13,287 bases of DNA from Peptococcaceae bacterium (GTDB lineage Bacteria > Bacillota > Peptococcia > Peptococcales > Peptococcaceae): NCBI GenBank assembly GCA_017622155.1, contig JAGARS010000049.1, forward strand, positions 1 to 13,287, written 5' to 3'. Of the stretch, positions 1-6,470 are shown one piece after another. The notes under the pieces are model-generated. The model was not told the DNA's origin. It saw only the letters and a list, made by a program, of their open reading frames with translations, and searched no databases. The position numbers and the translations under genes are program-made. The number at the start of each line of letters is the position of its first letter. Positions within the stretch are counted from its first letter, which is position 1.

Positions 1-1263
1 ATTTCTCTGATGAAAGATCAAGTGGACCAGCTTTTACGGTTGGGCATTCCTGCTGCATGTATGAACAGCATGCTGGATGAGATGCAATATCAGAACCTTC
101 GTGCACAAATTCTGCGCAATGAAATAAAAATTCTGTATGTAGCACCGGAACGGCTGCGTTCGGGGGAGTTTGTGTCGCTTTTGCGCAGACAAAAGATTTC
201 TTTGGTGGCGGTAGATGAAGCACACTGTGTATCGCAGTGGGGGCACGATTTTCGGCCAAGCTATCACGGGATTAGCCAGTTTATCCGCAGTTTGCCTGTA
301 AGACCTGTCGTGGCGGCATTTACAGCAACTGCAACGGAAGAAACTCGTAAAGATATCATCACTCGTTTAGAGCTGGTGCGTCCTAACATATACAGAGCCA
401 GTTTTAATCGTGCCAATTTGATTTTGTCTGTACAGCGAGATCGGAATCGGAAAGAGGCTTTGCTGACCTTTGTACAAAACCATCATGATCAGGCAGGCAT
501 TATTTACTGCAATACACGTAAAGAAGTAGACAAGATATGGGATATGCTTCGCCGTGCCGGTATTCAGGCAGTGCGATATCATGGCGGTATGGAAGATTGG
601 GAACGCAACGAAAATCAGGATTGTTTCCTGAAAGAAAAAGTGAATCTAATCGTAGCCACAAATGCCTTTGGGATGGGGATTAATAAACCGGATGTAAGAT
701 ATGTGGTACACTATAATCTGCCTAAGAATATAGAGTCCTATTATCAGGAAATCGGGCGAGCAGGGCGTGATGGACTGCCAAGCCTTTGTGTGCTGTTTTT
801 TTCTTATTCGGATGTACATATCAATCGCTATTTGCTGGAGCAAAACAGTAAAAACGAAGAACGCCTGGCATTTGAGCTGGGCAAGCTGGAAGATATGGTA
901 CAATATGCTTCTGCAAGCAGCTGCTTGCGGCAGTATATATTGCAATATTTTGGAGAAACTGCGAAAAGCACCTGCAATGCCTGCAGCAACTGCTGCGAGG
1001 TGAGCCTGGGCAAGCCGGTGATACAGGCAGTGGATGAAAGATTATTAAATGTGCTTCGCACCATGCGTTTGATGATAGCGATGGATGAGGGTGTGCCATC
1101 TTATCGGATTTTAAGTGATGAGGTGCTTTATGCGCTGGCTGAGTATCAGCCAAGCAGCATGATTGCGTTGCATCAGATTCAAGGCTTGGGTGAAGAGCAT
1201 ATTCGCCGATATGGCGAGCGTATCATTGCTGAAATTTGTGATTATCGGAATCGTCAGCAATGA
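1..1263 (+). CDS. recQ: RecQ-family ATP-dependent DNA helicase, 5'-truncated
   Basis: This is a superfamily-2 DNA helicase that unwinds duplex DNA 3'-5' in recombination and repair. The frame is open from base 1, and the first residues (ISLMKDQVDQL) match RecQ motif Ia, so motifs 0 and I (Walker A) lie upstream of the window. Visible parts are the DEAH box (214-225), the aromatic-rich loop SQWGHDFRPSY just after it, and motif VI (QEIGRAGRDG, 745-774). A zinc site with spacing C-x16-C-x2-C-x2-C, the E. coli RecQ pattern, follows. An HRDC-like helical domain ends the protein. Only about 15 residues separate the last zinc cysteine from the HRDC region, so the winged-helix (RQC) domain appears to be absent. 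The full protein would be roughly 480 residues, nearer in size to short RecQ/RecS forms than to 600-residue E. coli RecQ. pheA follows after 45 bp. Confidence 0.93.
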   Translation: MSLMKDQVDQLLRLGIPAACMNSMLDEMQYQNLRAQILRNEIKILYVAPERLRSGEFVSLLRRQKISLVAVDEAHCVSQWGHDFRPSYHGISQFIRSLPVRPVVAAFTATATEETRKDIITRLELVRPNIYRASFNRANLILSVQRDRNRKEALLTFVQNHHDQAGIIYCNTRKEVDKIWDMLRRAGIQAVRYHGGMEDWERNENQDCFLKEKVNLIVATNAFGMGINKPDVRYVVHYNLPKNIESYYQEIGRAGRDGLPSLCVLFFSYSDVHINRYLLEQNSKNEERLAFELGKLEDMVQYASASSCLRQYILQYFGETAKSTCNACSNCCEVSLGKPVIQAVDERLLNVLRTMRLMIAMDEGVPSYRILSDEVLYALAEYQPSSMIALHQIQGLGEEHIRRYGERIIAEICDYRNRQQ

Positions 1264-1308
1264 TATCAGATATTGTATTGGTTGCATAAATGGAAAGGAT
1301 GCTGTGAT

Positions 1309-2364
1309 ATGAATCAAAAACAATTGCAGAGAGATCAGATTCATAATCTTCAGAAGCAGATTGCTGCGATGGAACGGGAGATAGAACAGTTATATGCGGA
1401 ACGAAAGACACTGGTAATGGAAAGTGAGCAGATGATTATGTCACTTTTGGAAACTGCGGACCAGCAGCCAATGCAGACCGGTGCTTATCTGACAGAACTG
1501 GACCAGATTATGCTGGCGGAAGCGGAATTTCCTTCAGCAGCACGGGTAGCGTGCCAGGGGGTGGAAGGGTCCTACTCTAATCAGGCTGCGGAGCAGTTTT
1601 TTGCAAATCCGGAGATTCAGTATTATACGCATTTTGAAGAAGTTTTCCAGGCGGTAGAAGATGGCCGTGTAGATTATGGTGTGCTGCCGATAGAAAACTC
1701 CACAGCAGGTTCGGTGGCTCAGGTATATGATTTGATGCGCCGTCATGATTTTTATATTATTAAAGATACGCAGGTGCTGGTGCGGCACAATTTACTGACT
1801 GCCGATGAAACATCTATGGATGCATTAACGGATGTGTATTCCCATGTACAGGCTTTGGATCAGTGTGTACAGCTGAGAGAACAGTATCGCAATATTACGT
1901 TTCATGAATATGCCAATACGGCTATGGCAGCCAAATTTGTGGCAGAATCCCATAATCCTCATTATGCTGCGTTGGCTTCTGAAAAATGTGCAAAGCTTTA
2001 TAATATGTCTGTGCTCAAGTCTGATGTACAGGATATCAGCGGCAATGCTACACGATTTATCTGCATTAGCAAGAAACCGGGCTTTTCGGCGAGCGCCAAC
2101 AGAATCAGCTTGTGTTTTACCGTGCCCCATCGTCCGGGTTCTCTGTATCATATTCTGCATAAATTTGCATTGAACAATCTGAATTTGTGCAAACTGGAGA
2201 GCCGCCCGTATCCTGAAAAGAAATTTGAGTATATGTTTTATCTTGATATTGAAGGCAAGCCGTCCGATTATCAGGTGCGGTGGCTGCTGAATGATTTAAA
2301 CAGCCAGCTGGAATATTTTAAATTTTTGGGATATTATGATGAAATGCTTGTGGAGGAGGCATAA
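1309..2364 (+). CDS. pheA: Prephenate dehydratase (P-protein type) with degenerate chorismate-mutase-like N-terminus and ACT domain
   Basis: The enzyme converts prephenate to phenylpyruvate in phenylalanine synthesis, in the cytosol. The start chosen is ATG 1309, because AAAGGA (1294-1299) lies 9 nt upstream; an upstream in-frame TTG at 1273 has no such site. The product is 351 residues. Residues about 78-255 are the dehydratase domain, with the ACQGVEGSYS opening, LPIEN and the catalytic TRF motif (T248). Residues about 265-345 are an ACT domain with the ESRP motif (297-300), the usual phenylalanine-binding feedback site. Residues about 8-70 are helical and align by eye with a type II chorismate mutase helix (LQKQIAAMEREIEQLYAERKTL), but Gln replaces the first active-site Arg of E. 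coli PheA and the GKAK lysine segment is lost. Mutase activity is therefore doubtful. It probably shares a transcript with recQ. Confidence 0.92.
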   Translation: MNQKQLQRDQIHNLQKQIAAMEREIEQLYAERKTLVMESEQMIMSLLETADQQPMQTGAYLTELDQIMLAEAEFPSAARVACQGVEGSYSNQAAEQFFANPEIQYYTHFEEVFQAVEDGRVDYGVLPIENSTAGSVAQVYDLMRRHDFYIIKDTQVLVRHNLLTADETSMDALTDVYSHVQALDQCVQLREQYRNITFHEYANTAMAAKFVAESHNPHYAALASEKCAKLYNMSVLKSDVQDISGNATRFICISKKPGFSASANRISLCFTVPHRPGSLYHILHKFALNNLNLCKLESRPYPEKKFEYMFYLDIEGKPSDYQVRWLLNDLNSQLEYFKFLGYYDEMLVEEA

Positions 2365-2381
2365 AAACGTTCTTTTTCCGA

Positions 2382-2404
2382 TATAGTATGTTAGATACTA
2401 TAAT
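2382..2404 (+). promoter_or_regulatory. Promoter -10 box with overlapping palindrome upstream of the small membrane protein
   Basis: A consensus -10 box TATAAT lies at 2399-2404. The matching -35 (TTCCGA, 2376-2381, 17-nt spacer) is weak. A perfect inverted repeat, TATAGTAT (2382-2389) and ATACTATA (2395-2402) around a 5-nt spacer, overlaps the -10 box. That placement would suit a repressor operator or a poorly recognised promoter needing an activator. The function is inferred from position only. Confidence 0.45.
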
Positions 2405-2425
2405 ACGGGGGGAGGGCATATATGT

Positions 2426-2647
2426 ATGGCACGTTATTTATTGCGTCTATGTATACAGATGGCAGGTGCAATTGGTGTGTTTTTTGTTGTGATGTCTTTA
2501 TTTCAGTGGACTGCACCGGAAGCTGTGCCGTTGAAACAGGCAGTACGTGCATGCTTTACCACAGATACTGATGTGATGCCTGTAATAGAGTGGCTGAATC
2601 AAAGCGGCAAAAACGATGACAATACATTTATGATAGATGAAGTATAA
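2426..2647 (+). CDS. Small single-pass membrane protein of unknown function
   Basis: This gene encodes 73 residues that I do not recognise. ATG 2426 is preceded by GGGGGGAGG (2407-2415), ten bases upstream; an overlapping ATG at 2422 is in another frame. Residues about 5-27 (RLCIQMAGAIGVFFVVMS and flanks) form one hydrophobic helix after a short basic N-terminus. The remainder is a polar, mildly acidic tail ending FMIDEV, with one cysteine at residue 43. The gene has its own -10 box and ends just before a strong intrinsic terminator, so it is a self-contained unit between pheA and spo0A. Those signals support a real gene more than the short protein does. A role connected with sporulation is possible from position alone but is not shown. 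Confidence 0.65.
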   Translation: MARYLLRLCIQMAGAIGVFFVVMSLFQWTAPEAVPLKQAVRACFTTDTDVMPVIEWLNQSGKNDDNTFMIDEV

Positions 2648-2651
2648 GTAG

Positions 2652-2697
2652 AAACCTCGAAATTCGAAATGTGAATTTCGGGGTTTTTGTCGTTTTT
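2652..2697 (+). terminator. Intrinsic terminator after the small membrane protein gene
   Basis: AAACCTCGAAATTC (2652-2665) pairs with GAATTTCGGGGTTT (2673-2686), giving a 14-bp stem with one G-T wobble and a 7-nt loop. A T-rich tail runs to 2697. It separates the upstream unit from spo0A. Confidence 0.9.
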
Positions 2698-2759
2698 TAA
2701 CCATTTTAACATCTGAAAAAGAAAATAAAAAAAATAATAGAAAAAATTAGAAATTGATG

Positions 2760-2788
2760 TTGTAATTTTATGGAAGATATAGTATACT
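2760..2788 (+). promoter_or_regulatory. Probable vegetative promoter of spo0A
   Basis: TTGTAA (2760-2765) and TATACT (2783-2788) are separated by 17 nt in a very AT-rich region 55 bp before the spo0A start. A 10-bp palindrome, TAGTATACTA (2780-2789), overlaps the -10 box. The decamer GATATAGTAT (2776-2785) also occurs at 2380-2389, in the upstream gene's promoter. No clear 0A box was found here. Confidence 0.55.
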
Positions 2789-2842
2789 ACAAACAGTAAA
2801 TATTTTACATGGATAATATATACATTTATAGGAGGCAGAACT

Positions 2843-3658
2843 ATGTTTAAAGTGGCAATCACAGATGACAATCGGCAATATGCAGAAATGGTAGGTGCAT
2901 ATTTGCAATCAAAAGAAGATATTGAAGTGGTTGGTTACGCAGAAGATGGTTTTTCCTGCATTGATTTGGTACGCAGTGAAAAGCCGGATATTCTGCTTTT
3001 AGATATGATGATGAAGCACATGGATGGCATTGCGGTACTGGATCGTATTCAGAGAATGAGCCCGAGGCCAAAAGTAATCATTTTATCCGGAATGACAAGT
3101 GATTATATGGTAGAGCGTGCTATGCTGAAAGGCGCTATGGATTATCTCGTGAAGCCGTTTGATTTGGAATGTTTATATGAGAGAATTGTAGATATCGGGC
3201 GCAGCGGGTATGGTTATGGGATTTATCAGCAGGCAAATGATGATACGATTATGGCAGCTGAGCCGAGAGCAGCTTATCAGAGTGTGAAGATGGGCAGGCA
3301 GGAACCCCGTCGCAAGCCGTTAGAAGTGGTGGTAACAGAGCTGATGCATGAAATGGGCATTCCGGCTCATGTAAAAGGTTATCAGTATCTGCGCGATGCC
3401 ATTTTACGTGTACTGGCTGATGAAAATCTGACCGGCAACATTACAAAGGAGCTTTATCCAAAAGTAGCAGCAAAATACGATACATCGCCGGATCGTGTGG
3501 AGCGCGCAATTCGTCATGCGATAGAGCTGGCCTGGGTACGGGGCAATGTAGATTTAATGACGGAATATTTCGGCTATACCATCAATTTGCAAAAGGGCAA
3601 GCCTACCAATGCCGAATTTATAGCAATGGTGTCAGATCGTATTCGTTTAAATTATTAA
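2843..3658 (+). CDS. spo0A: Spo0A, master response regulator of sporulation
   Basis: This is the cytosolic transcription factor that, once phosphorylated, binds 0A boxes and commits the cell to sporulation. It has 271 residues, close to the usual 265-275. Residues 1 to about 120 form the receiver domain, with acidic pair D8/D9, phosphoacceptor D54 (LLLDMMM), S82 in ILSGM and K104 in YLVKPF. A variable linker spans about 120-155. Residues about 158-271 are the Spo0A-specific DNA-binding domain, including HVKGYQYLRDAI, NITKELYPKVA and DRVERAIRHAIELAW, the last being the recognition-helix region. The start at 2843 is supported by TAGGAGG about 8 nt upstream. It is transcribed alone, between the terminator at 2652-2697 and the cupin gene. 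spoIVB, the common clostridial neighbour upstream of spo0A, is not next to it here. A dedicated phosphorelay partner is also absent, unless the kinase fusion at 4696 serves as one. Confidence 0.97.
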   Translation: MFKVAITDDNRQYAEMVGAYLQSKEDIEVVGYAEDGFSCIDLVRSEKPDILLLDMMMKHMDGIAVLDRIQRMSPRPKVIILSGMTSDYMVERAMLKGAMDYLVKPFDLECLYERIVDIGRSGYGYGIYQQANDDTIMAAEPRAAYQSVKMGRQEPRRKPLEVVVTELMHEMGIPAHVKGYQYLRDAILRVLADENLTGNITKELYPKVAAKYDTSPDRVERAIRHAIELAWVRGNVDLMTEYFGYTINLQKGKPTNAEFIAMVSDRIRLNY

Positions 3659-3689
3659 AAAGAGTATTTCATTTATTTTCAGATTTTTG

Positions 3690-3718
3690 TTTATCTTCGA
3701 GGCAATTATTGTTATAAT
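3690..3718 (+). promoter_or_regulatory. Possible promoter of the cupin gene
   Basis: A consensus TATAAT lies at 3713-3718, 53 bp before the cupin start. The candidate -35 (TTTATC, 3690-3695, 17-nt spacer) is weak. I see no clear terminator after spo0A, so readthrough from spo0A is also possible. Confidence 0.4.
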
Positions 3719-3771
3719 AAGAGAGAAAAGCATGCTGTGTATGCGAAAAATAATTGTATGAGGTGATAACA

Positions 3772-4119
3772 ATGTTTGTTGGAAAATATAATGATTTACC
3801 GAAAATTGATATGACTCCAGGCGGTGCCAAAGGTGCTGTAAAACAGGTCGTTATTGGGCCGGAACAGGGCTGGGAGGATTATGTACTGCGTGTAATGACA
3901 CTGGAAGTGGAAGGGTATTCCCCTACCCATACCCACGACTGGCCGCATATCAATTATGTAATTTCAGGGACCGGTGCAGTTATGATTTCCGGGCAGGAAT
4001 ATCCGGTTGAACAGGGGACATGTGCGTATGTGCCTTCCAATGAGGAACACTGCTTTGTCAACAAAGGCGATGTGCCGATGGAATTTATCTGTATTGTACC
4101 GTTGCGAGGCGAAGCATAA
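3772..4119 (+). CDS. Small single-domain cupin protein
   Basis: This is a 115-residue cupin_2-type beta-barrel, probably cytosolic and metal-binding, of unknown substrate. ATG 3772 is chosen because GAGGTGA lies 5 nt upstream; an in-frame TTG at 3754 has no site. Cupin motif 1 is recognisable as G48-x4-H53-T-H55-x3-H59-x6-G66; the usual glutamate is replaced by H59. Motif 2 is VPSNEEHCFVN, with H93 as the fourth ligand. This gives a possible all-histidine site (H53, H55, H59, H93). Single-domain cupins of this size include sugar- and acid-modifying enzymes, dioxygenase-like proteins and ligand sensors, and I cannot choose among them. The gene stands alone between spo0A and a strong terminator. 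Confidence 0.85.
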   Translation: MFVGKYNDLPKIDMTPGGAKGAVKQVVIGPEQGWEDYVLRVMTLEVEGYSPTHTHDWPHINYVISGTGAVMISGQEYPVEQGTCAYVPSNEEHCFVNKGDVPMEFICIVPLRGEA

Positions 4120-4131
4120 GCAATAGCAAGT

Positions 4132-4168
4132 AAAAATAGATCACCTGTATGCAGTGTGGTCTATTTTT
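4132..4168 (+). terminator. Intrinsic terminator after the cupin gene
   Basis: AAAAATAGATCAC (from 4132) pairs with GTGGTCTATTTTT (to 4168). The inner CTG...CAG pairing extends the hairpin past a single bulged base. It ends in a run of five T. Confidence 0.88.
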
Positions 4169-4227
4169 GTATAATGAGATATGATTTTGAAAGACAGCGT
4201 TGATTAAAGTAAAGTAGGAGAAGACTC

Positions 4228-4665
4228 ATGGAATTTTATAAAATAATGCGCACAGAGAATGGCTACCATCTAGAAGAAGAAAATGGTCAGGACGGTGCAT
4301 CTTTAGATAACAGCGTGCTGAGTGTTTTATCGCTGGAGCTTGCAGCATATCATGCGGCGCAGGATACAGTACATCATTCTGCGCCGTTACGATTTCGCAA
4401 ATATATGACCGTGTACCATGGATCCGGCAAACTGGAATATGTTGCTCTGTCGGATGGGGCACTGCTGTGCGATATGCCGCCTATAGACGGATTTGCCCAT
4501 ACATGGCTTGAAGGAACAGGCGATGATGAAGTAGAAAACCGCGTATGGTTTGGCGCAGATGGTGCAGTAGAAAATCGCGGGCCTAGTACGAGTCAGGTGC
4601 ATGCGGTGCTGGAACGCATGATAGCTGCCTTGAATCAGGCAGCCTGCAATCAAGCAGAAAACTGA
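4228..4665 (+). CDS. Hypothetical soluble protein, unrecognised
   Basis: This gene encodes 145 residues that I cannot assign to a family. ATG 4228 has TAGGAG (4215-4220) 7 nt upstream. The protein is acidic and soluble, with no signal peptide or membrane segment. The N-terminal half (MEFYKIMRTENGYHLEEENG) alternates in a way that suggests beta strands. Residues about 28-45 and the C-terminal stretch VHAVLERMIAALNQAA look helical. It ends 30 bp before the start of the ThiL-kinase fusion with no terminator between, so the two are probably co-transcribed and may be functionally linked. I found no convincing promoter in the 108 bp upstream. Confidence 0.75.
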   Translation: MEFYKIMRTENGYHLEEENGQDGASLDNSVLSVLSLELAAYHAAQDTVHHSAPLRFRKYMTVYHGSGKLEYVALSDGALLCDMPPIDGFAHTWLEGTGDDEVENRVWFGADGAVENRGPSTSQVHAVLERMIAALNQAACNQAEN

Positions 4666-4695
4666 AATACGCACGACAAAATGAGGGGGCATTTT

Positions 4696-6396
4696 ATGAA
4701 TATGCAGACGCTTGGAGAGTTTGGGCTTATTGATTTGATTGACCTTCCTTTTCCCAACCCGGAGTCTGTGCTGGTGGGGATTGGTGATGATTGTGCAGTG
4801 CTGCCGTACAGTGATACCCATTATCAGCTGGTAAGCTGTGATTTGATGGTAGAAGATATTCACTTTATTCGTAAAAAAATAACCCCTTATCAGCTTGGAT
4901 ATAAGGCCGTGGCGGTGAATCTCAGTGATATAGCGGCTATGGGCGGCTCACCGACGCATATATTGGTATCTGCAGCGCTTCCACCGGATTATACAGTGAC
5001 AGAGTGGCAGGAGCTGTATCGCGGAATCGGGGACATTTGCAGCCGCTATGGTGTGAATGTGATTGGCGGTGATACTACTGCAAGTGCGGACAAGCTTTGT
5101 ATCAATGTGACGGTGCTTGGTCTTGTTGAGCAGCAGAATCTGCATTTGCGCAGAGATGCAAAAGTTGGGGATGCGGTTTTTGTGACAGGTGCTTTAGGTG
5201 GAAGCCGTGCAGGCCTGGAACTGGTGCTGCGGGATAATTCTGCGTTTCCCGATGCGTTATATACGGCATTGATGCGCTGCCATTATCAGCCGGAGCCATG
5301 CTGTCACGAAATTGCGGTATTGAACAGTCTGGCAGGTGTGCATCTGCATGCTTTGAATGATATCAGCGATGGGCTGGTATCGGAATGTCATGAGATTGCA
5401 GAAGCCAGCAGCTGTGCAATGGTGCTGTACAAAGATAAAATTCCGGTTCATCCGGCAGCGGCGGCTTTAGCCGAACAAACCAAAAACGATTGCACACATT
5501 GGGCACTAACCGGCGGTGAAGACTATCAATTGCTCGGTACGGTAGATGCTGCTTATGCAGATGAACTCTGTGCACAATACACTGCGCTGACCGGGAAACA
5601 GCTTACAATGATTGGTACAGTCATTGCCGGAAACGGCGTTTATTTATTAGATTCTGCAGAACAGTGCGAGGCTGGCCAACAGCCGGATATGCAGTATTAT
5701 ATAGAAAAAGCGGGCTACAATCATTTTCACGATAAATCACAAACGAACGTGAATGACGGTGCTGATGATGAAGTGACACAGCTTCTTTTGCAACAGATCG
5801 CAGAACTGAATCGGCAAATAGAAGCACAGCGTGTGTATCGTCACGACTTGAAGAATCATCTTGCCTGTGTATCGGGGCTTTTGGAATGTGCAGATTACAG
5901 CGGTGCCCGCAATTATATACGTCAGTTGTCGGAGGCGCTGCCGCAGCAGGATGTCAGATATCATGACCGGACAGTGCTGAATATTCTGCTGAATCAGAAA
6001 GCAGCCTTGGCGAAAGAAAAAAACATAGAGTTTCAGGTTCATTGTGCGCAAAACTCGGAGCTCTTGTCACGGATTTCAGATTTTGATTTGTGCACATTGC
6101 TGGGCAATCTGATAGACAACGGCATTGAGCATGCCAATGGAGCGGATCCGTATCTGTATCTGGATTTATTTTTTGATGATGCAGGAAATACGGTGCTGCG
6201 TATGGAAAATAGCTGCATTACACCGCCTGTACTGCAGCATGGCGTATTTGTCAGCTGTAAAGCGGATAAAGCATCTCACGGCAAAGGCATGGAGCAGATT
6301 CGGTGTACTACAGAAGCATACGACGGTATATTTTCATGGCAGTACGACGATGCAGCAGAACGGTTCATTACACAGTGTGTGTTTGAATTTGCTTAA
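4696..6396 (+). CDS. thiL: Fusion of thiamine-phosphate kinase (ThiL) with a cytosolic Spo0B/AgrC-type histidine kinase
   Basis: The 566-residue protein joins two complete modules. Residues about 5-344 are ThiL, which phosphorylates thiamine monophosphate to the diphosphate cofactor. Its landmarks are GIGDDCAVL, AVNLSDIAAMGGSP, VIGGDTTAS, NDISDGL, TGGEDYQLL and a terminal GYNHF. A polar linker (345-357) and probable coiled coil (358-378, VTQLLLQQIAELNRQIEAQ) follow. Residues about 380-440 are a SPOB_a-type dimerisation helix pair with phosphoacceptor H383 in YRHDLKNHL. Residues about 441-566 form the ATPase domain, with N-box NLIDNGIEHA (N471, N475) and G-box HGKGMEQI (528-535). The start at 4696 is supported by GAGGGGG (4683-4689); ATG 4681 lies inside that region. 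There is no membrane segment and no response regulator beside it. All expected catalytic motifs are present in both halves, so it looks like a working bifunctional protein rather than a broken gene. Its signalling partner is unknown. Confidence 0.9.
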   Translation: MNMQTLGEFGLIDLIDLPFPNPESVLVGIGDDCAVLPYSDTHYQLVSCDLMVEDIHFIRKKITPYQLGYKAVAVNLSDIAAMGGSPTHILVSAALPPDYTVTEWQELYRGIGDICSRYGVNVIGGDTTASADKLCINVTVLGLVEQQNLHLRRDAKVGDAVFVTGALGGSRAGLELVLRDNSAFPDALYTALMRCHYQPEPCCHEIAVLNSLAGVHLHALNDISDGLVSECHEIAEASSCAMVLYKDKIPVHPAAAALAEQTKNDCTHWALTGGEDYQLLGTVDAAYADELCAQYTALTGKQLTMIGTVIAGNGVYLLDSAEQCEAGQQPDMQYYIEKAGYNHFHDKSQTNVNDGADDEVTQLLLQQIAELNRQIEAQRVYRHDLKNHLACVSGLLECADYSGARNYIRQLSEALPQQDVRYHDRTVLNILLNQKAALAKEKNIEFQVHCAQNSELLSRISDFDLCTLLGNLIDNGIEHANGADPYLYLDLFFDDAGNTVLRMENSCITPPVLQHGVFVSCKADKASHGKGMEQIRCTTEAYDGIFSWQYDDAAERFITQCVFEFA

Positions 6397-6411
6397 AAAT
6401 GGGTATATACA
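6383..6411 (+). promoter_or_regulatory. Possible promoter of the nfeD-floA operon
   Basis: TTGAAT (6383-6388) and TATACA (6406-6411) are spaced by 17 nt, overlapping the end of the thiL fusion. The boxes match the consensus only moderately (4/6 each). No terminator was seen between the fusion gene and nfeD, so readthrough is also possible. Confidence 0.3.
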
Positions 6412-6470
6412 AATGTATGCAATGCAACTTTTTATGACTGAAATGCGTCAAACTATCAGGGGGTGAAAGC

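Noticed and set aside
4187..4215. A TTGAAA-17-TAAAGT promoter-like pair before the 145-residue gene
   Set aside because: Its transcription start would fall after the ribosome binding site of the gene, so it cannot serve it.
4666..4695. A TPP riboswitch before the ThiL fusion gene
   Set aside because: Only 30 bp separate the genes, and no conserved CTGAGA-type TPP riboswitch element was found here or before position 4228.
5700..5830. The ThiL/kinase junction as two separate genes or a frameshift artefact
   Set aside because: The frame is continuous through GYNHF, the linker and the coiled coil. No internal start with a ribosome binding site precedes the kinase half.
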